This document shows, piece after piece, positions 36,017 through 45,900 of a stretch of 52,392 nt of DNA. The notes beneath the pieces were generated by a model. The model had not been told where the DNA came from and did no database searches. It saw only the letters and a list, made by a program, of their open reading frames with translations. The stretch spans positions 1-52,392 of the forward strand of contig JARGNI010000040.1 of assembly GCA_029213195.1 (NCBI GenBank). The letters run 5' to 3'. The DNA is from Verrucomicrobiales bacterium. GTDB lineage: Bacteria > Verrucomicrobiota > Verrucomicrobiia > Verrucomicrobiales > DEV007. The first letter of the stretch is position 1. Every line of letters starts with the position of its first letter. Position numbers and translations under genes: made by a program.

Positions 36017-37997
36017 TTCCGAGACCGACAACCGAGTTTCTCCACCTGAAGAGGGTGACGGAGAGGAAGCACTTCGAGAATACGGCAGGCAACTTGCCTT
36101 GGATAGTCTTCTCGGGGATGCCTTCTCGGAACCCGCTTCCCAGGTCATCGAGATGCCCCGCCCCCCCCGCCGCCGGTTGGTGAGGTGGGCAGCGACGGCA
36201 GCGGCTGTGTTGGCGGTGTCAGGATTGATCCTCCTTTACCTGGGAACGCGAGGCCCTTCTCTCGATCCACGTTGGACGTTGGTTGATACGGGTGCTTCCC
36301 AATTCGAGATCCTGGCCCCCAACCGAATTCGGCTCATATCCGGGGAGCTGCGATTTGAGTCTCGTGAGCCCGCTGCTCTCACCGTGGAAACTCCGAATGC
36401 AATCGCGAGCGCCAAAGGTACGAAATTTCTCATCGGGCATCATTCTGCTCGACCCTCCTCACCCAATCCAAACCCAAGTGTATCTATGAACCCAAAACAA
36501 ATGACCCGAATGCTGGTCCTGGCCGGAATGGTCAGCCTGACCACCCAACAAGGAACGGTCGACGCCGGTCCTAACGAAGCGGCAATCGCCCTTCCTGGAA
36601 GTGAACCAATGAAGATCTCGGTCCAGGCGAATACGGACTTCGCTTTTGATCTCTACGCTCGATTGGTCGCGGAGAACCCGGAGAGCAACCTGGTATTCTC
36701 TCCTCATTCCATCAGCAACTCGCTGCTGATGGCGGCGGAGGGAGCTCGCGGCCTGACCGCGGATGAGATCGGACAATTGCTCGGATTCCCGGAGTCGCTT
36801 CGACGCATCGGAGAGGATGCCCAGATGATTCCCTGGGAGATGTCTCGTATGCGACTGGGGCAAGCCGAGATCAATGAGTTACTCAACGAGAAGACCGATG
36901 ACTTCGATTTACGAGTCGCCAACTCGATCTGGGGAGATCGATCTTATCCTTTCGACCCGAACTACGAAGAGACAATCAATGAAGCCTACGGAACCGGCGC
37001 GGTTCGGAAAGTCAGTTTCCGGTACAATGATGAGGGAGCGCGAGATGCGATCAATCAATGGGTCAGTAGAGAGACGGAAGGAATGATCACGGACTTGTTG
37101 GGAATGGATTCCCTCAACCCGGATACTCGAGTCGTCCTTGCGAATGCCATCTACCTCAAGGCCGACTGGATGACGCAGTTTGATCCGAATGACACCGATG
37201 GATATGAATTTACGCTCCAGAGCGGAGAGAAGGTTCGCCCATGGACAATGAAGGGGGAGGAGATGGATGAGGTGCGATACGCCGCTTTCGAAGAGGATGG
37301 CTTTGCCATGGTCGAGCTTCCCTACCGCGGGGATCGGCTTTCGATGCTGGTGCTGGCGCCGGATGCTCCGGATGGCCTCGCTGCGCTGGAAAAACAACTC
37401 AGCCCCGCCCGGGTGAAGGCGTGGATTTCTCAACTCAAGAAGACCCCGACGACAGTGATTCTCCCCCGGTTCACCCACCGCACGAGCATCACCCTGAACG
37501 ACACCCTCCGTGCCATGGGGATGGTAAGGGCCTTCGTCGCGCCTGATGAAGATGATGGCGCGGACTTCTCTGGAATCAGTTCGGAAGCAGCGGAGCAGAT
37601 TTTCATCCAGCTGGTGGCCCACCAGGCAGTCATCGAAGTCGGTGAGAAAGGAACGGTTGCCGCTGCTGCCACGGCGGCTGCCGGAGGAGCCCTCGGTCTC
37701 CCGAATCCTGAGTTTCCTATCTTTCGTGCCGATAGTCCCTTCCTCTATCTTATTCGCGACAACAAGAGCGGGGCCGTCCTCTTTCTCGGTCGGGTCATGG
37801 ATCCACGTTCACCGGATTCTGACAGTTCGACTGAGGACCTACTTGTGCCAGGAGATGCCGGTTCGGCAGAGGATCCGTTCGCGCCTCAAGGTGCTGGTTC
37901 GACCGAGGATCCGTTTCTATTTTCGCCACCAGGTGGTGCAGGTTCAGCCGAGGAGCCGTTTTCGGCAGGAGGGAGCCCCGGTGGCGGGGGGCGATGA
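36009..37997 (+). CDS. membrane-anchored FecR-like domain fused to a serpin
   Basis: 662 residues. Cytoplasmic N-terminus about 1-56; one membrane helix about 57-78; FecR-like domain about 95-200 (TVETPNAIASAKGTKF, then LVLAGMVSLTTQQGTVDAGP); a complete serpin about 205-600. Serpin signs are FAFDLYARL, NLVFSPHSISNSLLMAAEGA, VLANAIYLKADW, MVELPYRGDRLSMLVLAPD, LPRFTHRTSITLNDTLRAMGM and the end SPFLYLIRDNKSGAVLFLGRV. The hinge EKGTVAAAATAAAGGALG fits an inhibitory serpin; counting from P15 Gly548 puts P1 at Leu562. A GAGS(T/A)EDPF-like repeat tail follows. The start overlaps the sigma gene by 8 nt. An internal Met160 could mimic a separate start, but FecR sequence runs across it. Inferred role: anti-sigma that senses proteases. 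Confidence 0.9.
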   Translation: MSDSETDNRVSPPEEGDGEEALREYGRQLALDSLLGDAFSEPASQVIEMPRPPRRRLVRWAATAAAVLAVSGLILLYLGTRGPSLDPRWTLVDTGASQFEILAPNRIRLISGELRFESREPAALTVETPNAIASAKGTKFLIGHHSARPSSPNPNPSVSMNPKQMTRMLVLAGMVSLTTQQGTVDAGPNEAAIALPGSEPMKISVQANTDFAFDLYARLVAENPESNLVFSPHSISNSLLMAAEGARGLTADEIGQLLGFPESLRRIGEDAQMIPWEMSRMRLGQAEINELLNEKTDDFDLRVANSIWGDRSYPFDPNYEETINEAYGTGAVRKVSFRYNDEGARDAINQWVSRETEGMITDLLGMDSLNPDTRVVLANAIYLKADWMTQFDPNDTDGYEFTLQSGEKVRPWTMKGEEMDEVRYAAFEEDGFAMVELPYRGDRLSMLVLAPDAPDGLAALEKQLSPARVKAWISQLKKTPTTVILPRFTHRTSITLNDTLRAMGMVRAFVAPDEDDGADFSGISSEAAEQIFIQLVAHQAVIEVGEKGTVAAAATAAAGGALGLPNPEFPIFRADSPFLYLIRDNKSGAVLFLGRVMDPRSPDSDSSTEDLLVPGDAGSAEDPFAPQGAGSTEDPFLFSPPGGAGSAEEPFSAGGSPGGGGR

Positions 37998-38007
37998 AAA
38001 GATCCTG

Positions 38008-38037
38008 CCAAACTGGTTCGCGAGTGAACCAAGTTGG
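38008..38037 (+). terminator. possible hairpin after the FecR-serpin gene
   Basis: CCAA...TTGG and GGTTC-GCGAGT-GAACC pair into an imperfect hairpin starting 11 nt past the stop. No T-run follows, so intrinsic termination is uncertain. Confidence 0.35.
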
Positions 38038-38074
38038 ACTCGTCCGCGTTTCTGATCCAGAATCGAATCCACAG

Positions 38075-38091
38075 GTGGATTGCGGATATGG
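38075..38091 (+). promoter_or_regulatory. 17-bp motif upstream of the sulfatase gene
   Basis: GTGGATTGCGGATATGG ends 74 nt before the ATG at 38166. It is preceded by GAATC, as are the copies at 16146 and 42855. A promoter or operator role is inferred from recurrence only. Confidence 0.48.
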
Positions 38092-38165
38092 AAAAAGCTG
38101 GATTCGTGTCTGTCGTTAGCATTTATAAATCCCCCGAGTAGAAGCAATGATGGGGATTCCATTCC

Positions 38166-40070
38166 ATGAAACGTCATTCTCTCCTATTCCTCGCTGCACT
38201 CCTCGCGGTCTGCTCCTTCTCGACCCTGGCTGCGGAGGAGCGACCGAACTTTATCATCTTCCTCACCGATGACATGGGGTGGGGGGACCTGGGCTGCTAT
38301 GGGCATCCCGTCATGCAGACCCCGAACCTGGATCAGTTCGCGAAGGAAGGCGTGAGGTTCACTCAAGCTTACTCTGCCTGCGGGGTTTGCTCGCCGAGTC
38401 GAGCGTCCATCCTGACAGGACGCACACCGTATCGCAATGGCGTCTGGCGCTGGATTCCAGGAGGGCATCAGACGCACCTCCGGGAGAGCGAGATCACCCT
38501 TCCTGAACTGCTCAAACCACTCGGATATGAGACCATCCACACCGGTAAATGGCACCTCAATGGTCACTTCAACAGCCCCGAGCAACCGCAGCCGAATGAT
38601 CACGGCTTTGACTGGTGGTTCGCGACCCAGAACAATGCGGCACCTTCTCACAAGAATCCGATCAACTTCGTCCGCAATGGCGAGAAAGTTGGAAAGCTCG
38701 AGGGATTCTCTGCCCCCCTGGTCGTCGAAGAAGCCATCCATTGGTTGAACGAGGAACGGGATTCAGAGAAGCCCTTCTTTATGTCCGTGTGGACGCACGA
38801 ACCTCATCTGCCGATCGAGTCCGATCCCAAGTTCATGGAACTGTATTCCGAGCTGGAAGATCCCGATCACCGTCAGCATCACGGGAACATCACCCAGATC
38901 GATTATGCGTTTGGAAAGCTGATGGAAGCTCTCGACGAGAAGGGGCTGCGGGAGAATACCTTCATCATTTTCACCAGCGACAACGGGCCCGAGGGCAGGT
39001 CCGACAAGGGAGGGCGGACCCGTGGTTCGACCGGTGGTCTTCGCGGGCGGAAGCGGGACAGTCACGAAGGCGGGATTCGCGTCCCTACGATTGTTCGTTG
39101 GCCGGGAAAGGTCGAGCCGGGAACCGTGAGCGATATACCCGTGATCGGATCGGATATCTTCTCCACTGTCCTCGATCTCGTCGACGTTCCTCTCCCTGAC
39201 GATCGCACCATCGACGGAGTCAGCCTCGTGCCGGCATTGGCAGGAGAAGAACTGGAACGTCCGGTCCCATTGTTCTGGCGAACCCACATCGCTCCCGATG
39301 CGAGCCATGCCGCGATGCGGATCGACGAGTGGAAGATTGTCGTAAACAAGGATCTAACGAAGTTCCAACTCTACCAGATCGAAGATGATTGGAAGGAAGA
39401 GAACGATCTCGCCGAAGCCAATCCCGAAAAGCTGGCCGAGATGAAAGCAAAATTCCTCGAGGTCTGGAAGGACGTCGAAGAAGAGGGGCCCAGTGACTGG
39501 TGGAAGAGTGAACCCAAGCGAAACACAAGAAAGAAGAGCAGCGGTAAGCTTTCTGCCGGCACCGACAAGAGTGGGGACTGGGATGTCGTGAAAGGTGGGG
39601 CGGTCGAGAAGAGCGAATTTGGCTACGTCCTCGATGCGGGATCCAGCGAAGCCGTCGCGCTGAAGAAGCTCGACACGCCGATTCAGGAGTCGGGCACTTT
39701 CACGCTCCGCTATCGAACCAAGGATGAGACCGCGAAGACGAAGAACGCCTGTTTCTGCTTTGGTTCTTCGACCGAGAACGATGCTCTCTTCAAGGCGGGC
39801 ACGATGATCGGCATGGACCAACATGGGATCTTCGAGGGCGGATGGGGCAACGTTGGATCAGGATCTGGAAAGCGTGCCAAATTCGATCATGCAGCTACGT
39901 TTGAAGCCACGATCACGATCGATCTCGAGCACGGAAAAGCGATCCTCGTGATTGGCGATACCAAGGTCGAACACAAGCTGCCCGACACCCTCGAAAGCGT
40001 CACTCATGTCGGGATCTATGCCAAGGCGACCGAGTCGGAGTTCACGATGCCGGAGTTGAGACAGCCGTGA
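38166..40070 (+). CDS. secreted S1-type sulfatase with C-terminal beta-sandwich
   Basis: 634 residues; signal peptide about 1-22. NFIIFLTDDMGWGDLGCYG supplies metal ligands. The formylglycine motif is CSPSRASILTG with Cys75, then TGKWHLNG and FTSDNGPEG. The sulfatase core ends near residue 450. The last 175 residues (from about DWDVVKGGAVEKSEFGYVL) form a separate beta-rich domain reminiscent of concanavalin-like or DUF1080-like folds and unlike the beta-sandwich of the other sulfatases. First gene of the 38-52 kb cluster; the next gene begins 43 nt downstream. Substrate unknown. Confidence 0.92.
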   Translation: MKRHSLLFLAALLAVCSFSTLAAEERPNFIIFLTDDMGWGDLGCYGHPVMQTPNLDQFAKEGVRFTQAYSACGVCSPSRASILTGRTPYRNGVWRWIPGGHQTHLRESEITLPELLKPLGYETIHTGKWHLNGHFNSPEQPQPNDHGFDWWFATQNNAAPSHKNPINFVRNGEKVGKLEGFSAPLVVEEAIHWLNEERDSEKPFFMSVWTHEPHLPIESDPKFMELYSELEDPDHRQHHGNITQIDYAFGKLMEALDEKGLRENTFIIFTSDNGPEGRSDKGGRTRGSTGGLRGRKRDSHEGGIRVPTIVRWPGKVEPGTVSDIPVIGSDIFSTVLDLVDVPLPDDRTIDGVSLVPALAGEELERPVPLFWRTHIAPDASHAAMRIDEWKIVVNKDLTKFQLYQIEDDWKEENDLAEANPEKLAEMKAKFLEVWKDVEEEGPSDWWKSEPKRNTRKKSSGKLSAGTDKSGDWDVVKGGAVEKSEFGYVLDAGSSEAVALKKLDTPIQESGTFTLRYRTKDETAKTKNACFCFGSSTENDALFKAGTMIGMDQHGIFEGGWGNVGSGSGKRAKFDHAATFEATITIDLEHGKAILVIGDTKVEHKLPDTLESVTHVGIYAKATESEFTMPELRQP

Positions 40071-40113
40071 AGACGAAACTTCTCACTCTAGAAAACTGGC
40101 AAAAGAAAACGAT

Positions 40114-41877
40114 ATGAAATTTCTGATCCCTCAAATTTTCGCCTTGTTGTTGGGCGGGACCCTCCATGCGGGAGAAAGTGAGAAACCCAACGTCATCCTC
40201 GTGATGACCGACGACCAGGGCTACGGCGACCTGAGTTGCCATGGCAATCCCATTCTGAAGACTCCCGAGCTCGATAAGATGCACGCGGAGTCGGTTCGTT
40301 TCACCGACTTCCATGTCAGCCCTTTCTGCACACCGACTCGGGCTGCCTTGATGACGGGCAATCATCCGGGCTACACGGGAGCCTACCGCACCAGTTCGGG
40401 GCGATCGATGATGCATCCTGATGAGAAGACGATCGCGCATCTTTTTGCCGAAGCTGGTTACGCCACGGGGATGGCCGGAAAATGGCACCTCGGGGACAAT
40501 GCGCCTCATCGTCCCCAGGATCGTGGATTCGATGATGTCGTCTGGCATCGCTGCGGAGGCATCGGGCAGGCCTCGGACTACTGGGGCAATGACTACTTCG
40601 ACGACACCTATGAGCGGGTTACGCCAGGAAGCCGGGTTGGAAAGTTCGAAGCCTTTGAGGGCTACTGCACCGATGTGTTCTTCCGGGAGGGGATCCGGTT
40701 TATCGAGGAGAACCGGGAGGATCCCTTCTTTCTCTATCTCGCGCTGAATGCTCCTCACGGTCCCTATCGAGTGCCACCGGAATGGGCCAAACCCTACCAA
40801 GGCAACAAGGATGTCGCCAACGCCAACTTCTATGGCATGATCGCCAACATCGATCACAACATGGGCCTCCTGCGGAGGCGTCTTGAAGAGTTGGGATTGG
40901 CGGAGAATACCGTTCTCATTTTCATGACCGACAATGGAACCTCGGCCGGCGCCAAGTTCCAGGGGCTCGATTCGGAAGCGCTGCTCGGCTACAACGCCGG
41001 GATGCGGGGCAAGAAGTCATCCGTCTATGATGGCGGGCACCGTGTCCCATTTTTCATCCACTGGCCAGGAGGCGGACTGACTGGGGGAAAGGACATCGAC
41101 ACGATGGCGGCGCACATCGATATCTTACCGACCCTGGCTGAGTTGTGCCAAATTCCAGTCGGGCCCGGATACGAACCCGACGGCATTTCGTTGAAACCAC
41201 TGCTGGAGGGTTCGACAGATGAATGGCCTCGCGAGCATCATGTCGTCCAGTATCATGGAGGAGCCTACGGCAAAGCGCTACCGCCCGGGCCATTGGCGTA
41301 TTCCACGGTGATGACGGAGCGCTGGCGACTCGTGAACTCGGATGGGCAGGCACTCTTCGACATCGAGGCGGATCCTGCGCAGCGTGAAGATGTTTCGGCC
41401 AGGCATCCCAAGGTGGTGAAGCGATTGCGGGGTCTCTATGATCCCTTCTGGGAAAAGGTTTCCCCCCGCTTGTCGCCAGTCCGAATCGACCTTGGAAATC
41501 CCGATGAACCAAAGACGCAACTCTGTTCCCAGGATTGGCACATGGAAACTGGGAATCCTCCCTGGAATTTCGGATCGATTCGAAAATTACCGCGAGTGAC
41601 TGGTCCGTGGCTGGTGAACGTGAAACGTCCTGGTCGCTATCGCTTTACCCTGCGCCAGTGGCCTGCCGAAGCAGGAAAACCAGTCATCGCGGAGCGAGCC
41701 AGGATTGAGATTGCGGGGCAGGAGTCTGAGAGCGCGGTCAAGTCTGGGAGCAAAGGCGTCGAGTTCGAGTTGGTTCTCGAGGCAGGGCCGACTTCACTGG
41801 TTACCTACCTCTATGATGCAGAAGGAAAGGCGGGAGGGGCCTATTTCACGGATGTAGAGTGGCTCGGGAACCCGTAG
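40114..41877 (+). CDS. secreted arylsulfatase-type S1 sulfatase
   Basis: 587 residues; signal peptide about 1-19. [19 protein letters not shown]; formylglycine motif CTPTRAALMTG (Cys72, with Thr in place of the usual Ser); AGKWHLGDN; FMTDNGTSAG. A C-terminal beta-sandwich-like region (about residues 475-587, WLVNVKRPGRYRFTLRQWP) follows, a common tail in PVC arylsulfatases. Downstream of and probably co-transcribed with the preceding sulfatase. No own promoter motif in the 43-nt gap. Confidence 0.93.
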   Translation: MKFLIPQIFALLLGGTLHAGESEKPNVILVMTDDQGYGDLSCHGNPILKTPELDKMHAESVRFTDFHVSPFCTPTRAALMTGNHPGYTGAYRTSSGRSMMHPDEKTIAHLFAEAGYATGMAGKWHLGDNAPHRPQDRGFDDVVWHRCGGIGQASDYWGNDYFDDTYERVTPGSRVGKFEAFEGYCTDVFFREGIRFIEENREDPFFLYLALNAPHGPYRVPPEWAKPYQGNKDVANANFYGMIANIDHNMGLLRRRLEELGLAENTVLIFMTDNGTSAGAKFQGLDSEALLGYNAGMRGKKSSVYDGGHRVPFFIHWPGGGLTGGKDIDTMAAHIDILPTLAELCQIPVGPGYEPDGISLKPLLEGSTDEWPREHHVVQYHGGAYGKALPPGPLAYSTVMTERWRLVNSDGQALFDIEADPAQREDVSARHPKVVKRLRGLYDPFWEKVSPRLSPVRIDLGNPDEPKTQLCSQDWHMETGNPPWNFGSIRKLPRVTGPWLVNVKRPGRYRFTLRQWPAEAGKPVIAERARIEIAGQESESAVKSGSKGVEFELVLEAGPTSLVTYLYDAEGKAGGAYFTDVEWLGNP

Positions 41878-41973
41878 GATTTTCTCAGCTCGTTTGTTCC
41901 GGGTGGGAGTTCGGGCCTGTCCGAGGCCCATCGACTCACGGCGGCGGCTACTTTGCGGCGGAGGCCACGTAGC

Positions 41974-41991
41974 CACGCTCGTGAGAGCGCG
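41974..41991. repeat. GC-rich hairpin
   Basis: CACGCTC-GTGA-GAGCGCG can pair with one mismatch, in the 174-bp gap after the arylsulfatase gene. It could be a terminator without T-tract or a REP-like fragment. Confidence 0.35.
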
Positions 41992-42051
41992 GGCTTCTGG
42001 TTCTGTTTGCGCCATTGTTGTCGACCCGTGTGCTGCTATTCTCGGGGAATT

Positions 42052-42783
42052 ATGATTCAATCGATCGATCGCTTTCTTACCGTGCTGGTTCTGTCTCTTT
42101 TGGGGACAGCTTTTCTTTTCTCTCATCATGCCAGGGGAGACGAAGACAAGGAATGGACCAATCTTCTGCAAGGTGACAGCCTCGAGCTTTGGGAGCCAGG
42201 TCCAAGCAAGGCCAAGAATCCTTCCGGAGAGATTGGCGATCGCTGGTCGGTCAAGAATGGAGTGGTGCACCTCGACAGGGATTCGGAAGACGGAAGGGGA
42301 GGTCAGATCTGGACGAAGAGGAACTACTACGACTTCGAACTAAAGTTCGAATTCAAGATCGCTCACGATAGCAACAGTGGTATCAAGTATCGAGCGATCG
42401 ATATCGATGGTCGCGCAATTGGCTGCGAGTATCAGATCATCGATGACGACAACTATCGTGATAACAAGAATCCGACGCACCGGACCGCTTGCCTTTATGA
42501 ACTGGTCGCCGTGCCTGCAGATCGTAAGCTGAATCCGGCAGGTGAGTGGAACACAGGTCGAATTCGAGTCTCCAAGAATCAGTTCGAACACTGGCTCAAT
42601 GGCGAGAAGGTCGTTTCCATCGAGTTCGGATCAGACGATTGGAAAGAGTGCTTTGCGAAGAGCAAGTACAAGGTGCATCCGAACTTCGCGAAAGCAGCCG
42701 GGCCGATCGTGCTGACGGATCACGGAGACACGGTGTCCTATCGGAACCTGTATATCCGTGAATTGGGAGACGAGTCGGAATGA
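42052..42783 (+). CDS. DUF1080 (3-keto-disaccharide hydrolase-like) protein
   Basis: 243 residues from ATG 42052 (GGGGA just upstream; the longer frame from 41953 gives an unlikely Arg/Cys-rich extension). Signal peptide about 1-28. The single domain is DUF1080: WTNLLQGDSLELWEPG, WSVKNGVVHLDRDS, GQIWTKRNYYDFELKFEFKI, GIKYRAIDIDGRAIGCEYQI, and WNTGRIRVSKNQFEHWLNGEK. The family adopts a concanavalin-like fold, and members are linked to hydrolysis of 3-keto-glycosides. The next gene starts with a second DUF1080 module, so the cluster has two. Confidence 0.92.
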   Translation: MIQSIDRFLTVLVLSLLGTAFLFSHHARGDEDKEWTNLLQGDSLELWEPGPSKAKNPSGEIGDRWSVKNGVVHLDRDSEDGRGGQIWTKRNYYDFELKFEFKIAHDSNSGIKYRAIDIDGRAIGCEYQIIDDDNYRDNKNPTHRTACLYELVAVPADRKLNPAGEWNTGRIRVSKNQFEHWLNGEKVVSIEFGSDDWKECFAKSKYKVHPNFAKAAGPIVLTDHGDTVSYRNLYIRELGDESE

Positions 42784-42854
42784 TTCCGATCACGGCGAAC
42801 GGCGACAGGCATTGCCGATCTACCGTTCATCGGTAATTTTTCGGGAATCCGCAT

Positions 42855-42871
42855 GTGGATTTGGGATATGG
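42855..42871 (+). promoter_or_regulatory. 17-bp motif upstream of the 2593-residue gene
   Basis: GTGGATTTGGGATATGG ends 32 nt before the ATG at 42904, with CGATAG 17 nt after it, the same arrangement as upstream of 10508. Confidence 0.52.
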
Positions 42872-42903
42872 CGAAACGTGGGATATCACGATAGCCTTAT
42901 CCT

Positions 42904-45900
42904 ATGAAAATCCCCTTCATCTATGCTTTCCTGGCGGCAAGCTTGCTCTGCCCTGTTCTGGAAGCTCAGCAAGCTTCTCAGGCTGTTTCCCTCTTCGATG
43001 GCAAGACGTTGGAAGACTGGGACTTCGATCCCAAGGTCTGGCGAGTCGAAGACGGATTGATCACGGGAGGTTCGAGAACCGAAAAAATTCCGAAGAATTA
43101 CTTCATCGCGACCAAGCAGAGCTACCAGAACTTCGAGCTGAAACTGACGATCAAATGCAGTGGCGATCCCAAGACCGGATTGATCAACAGTGGGATCCAG
43201 ATCCGCAGCCGGAGGGTGCCGGGCGGTGCTCATGTCGCGGGCTACCAGGTTGATGTTGGTCAGGGCTGGTTTGGAAAAATCTATGATGAGTATCGTCGCC
43301 GTAGAGTGATCGCAGAGCCTGTCGATGCGGAGGCGCTGGCCAAGGTCGTCGATGTTTTTGGATGGAACGAGTATCGCATCCGCGCGGAGGGACCGAGGAT
43401 TCGGGTTTGGATCAATGAGATCCTCGCGACCGACTATACGGAGAAAGATCCTGACATTGCACTCGACGGCGTGATTGCTCCCCAGGTCCACTCGGGAGGT
43501 GTTGCGCTCGTCCAGGTCAAGGATGTGTCCATCGTCGAACTGCCACCCTCACCGGGAGCGCCGACCTGGGAGTCGCTGGGAGGATTGGAAGCGGCTTTGA
43601 AGAAAGCCCCTCCGGCACCGAAGAAGCGGAACCCGAAAGCGAAGGGGACTCCTCAAGCTCGAAATGCCAACAAAATCCCTTCGCCACCCAAGGGGGGCGG
43701 ACGGGTCACCTTTGATTTCGAAAGCGGAGATCTGCAGGGCTGGTATATCGCAGACGGGTGGTTCGGACATCTTATCGCGGACAACAAGACCGTTCGAGCC
43801 GGAGGCGGTCTCTCGAATAAGGAGGGCAAGTATTTCATCGGCACGCTCGAGGCGGCACCTGGAGGAGTGACGGGTGATCCGCAAATCGGGATCGTGGAAT
43901 CTCCCGTGTTTCAACTCACGGGACCTGAAATCCAGTTTGCCGTTTCGGGTGGGAAGCATGCCGATACGTATGTGGGGCTCTACACCCTCGACGGGAAGGA
44001 AGTCCGGAAAGCGTCGGGAAAGAATTCGGAAGAATTTCAACCCGTGACCTGGAACGTGCCGGAGCTGGTTGGGAAACCAGTTTTTGCCCGACTCGTCGAT
44101 AGGAATCAGAAAGGCTGGGGACATGTCACGATGGATGCCTTCTCCGCGGAAGGGAAACTTCTTCCTGATGAAACCAAGAAGCGCCTCGCTTTGGCCAAGC
44201 CGAAGAAACCTTCCGCGAAAGAGCTCGCTGCGGCCAAGGCAAAACAAAAACGTCCCGGCAAGAAAACGCAGTCCGCTCGGACCACGGCAAAGAGCGCTGC
44301 GGAGCAGCTCGCCGGCTTCACTGTGCCTGAGGGCTTTGTGATTGAGCTAGTTGCTTCCGAAGAACACGGTGTCATCAATCCCATCGACCTGACCTTCGAC
44401 GACGCGGGGCGTCTCTGGACCCAGACCGCACAGATGTATCCGCTCGATCCGATCAGTGGAATGAGGTGGCAACAGTTTCTCGACCTGATGAAGGACGAGA
44501 AGACTCAGAACACACATCCCGAGTTCAAGCGGATCAAGGATCTCTACCAGCTCAAGACCAAGGGAGATGACAAGATCTTGATCCTTGAGGACCCCACGAA
44601 ACCTGCCGATGGACCACTTCATGTCTGGGCAGACGGACTCGCCATTCCCCAAAGTATTCTCCCCTACAAGGACGGAGCCTACGTTTGTCACGGGTCGGAG
44701 TTGTTTCTCCTTCGCGACACCGACGGCGATGGAAAATCCGACAAGATGGAGCCAGTCCTGAGTGGCTTCGGCTTTACCGACACGCACACCATGTCGCACC
44801 TGCTCGTGCGGGGACCAGGAAGCTACATCCATTTCTCCCAGGGAGCATTGAACCAGGGATTGGTCACCGCGGTCGAGTCAGGATTCCAGGATCGCATCGA
44901 TGCTGCCTGCCAGGTTCGCTTCGGGCTCGATCACCAGGATTTCGAAGTGCTTAGCGCTGGTCCCAGCAATATGTGGGGACTGCAACTCCGCGCCAACGGG
45001 CAGTGGTATGGAACGGAAGCCAATGACCGCGCCTACTGCGTGATTCCGTGGGAGCATGGCACGGCGGTGACGGGCGCTGCCTTCCGTCCGATGCGCCCCT
45101 ACCAACCGCTCCTGCCTGAATTGCACGATTTTCGGGTCGGAGGAACCGGGATCTCCGGGCTGGAGTTTTCCGAAGACACCGAGGGCGGCTTTCCCTATGA
45201 GGAATGGAAGGATGTCGCGCTACTCGCAAACCCGATCACATCCACGATCAACGCGGTACGGGTACACCGGAATCCCGATGGGACGGTCGAGGCCGAACAC
45301 TTGTCGGATTTTCTCAGTTCGGATGATGACTGGTTCCGCCCAGTGAACCTCGAGTTCGGTCCTGACGGATGCCTCTATATCGCAGACTTCTACAACAAGA
45401 TCGTATCGCACAATGAAGTCACCACCGATCACCCTGACAGGGATAAGGCACATGGTCGCATCTGGCGAATCCGACATGAAAGCCAGGAGCCTCGCAAAAT
45501 CCCGGACGTCACGAAGGCCTCGCCTGAGCAGTTGGTCGTCCATCTCCAGTCGCCAAGTCTCTGGGAAAAACGGGCCGCTTGGCAGCAGATCGCGGATCGG
45601 GAGTTGAGCGATCTCACTCCGGCCCTGGTCGAGCTCGCTGCCGATGAAGAGAAGACGGTCACAACTCGGATTCATGCCCTGTGGTCGTTGGAGGAGTTGG
45701 GACATTTCGACAACAGTTTGCTCGACGCTCTCCTGGCAGCAGAAGATGGGGACCTTCGTCGTGAGGCGGTTCGCTCCCTTGCTTCTTTCGAAATGGATCC
45801 AGCCTCCGCTGCGGCCCTCGCCACGCCCTTTGTCGAAGACGAGAACGCCATGGTTCGATCGCAGGCAATTCGTACGCTGGGAGATCTGCGCTCCACAGAT

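Noticed and set aside
36486-37997. Serpin as a separate gene starting at Met160
   Set aside because: The residues after Met160 complete the FecR-like domain (LVLAGMVSLTTQQGTVDAGP), no stop separates the parts, and no Shine-Dalgarno precedes this ATG.
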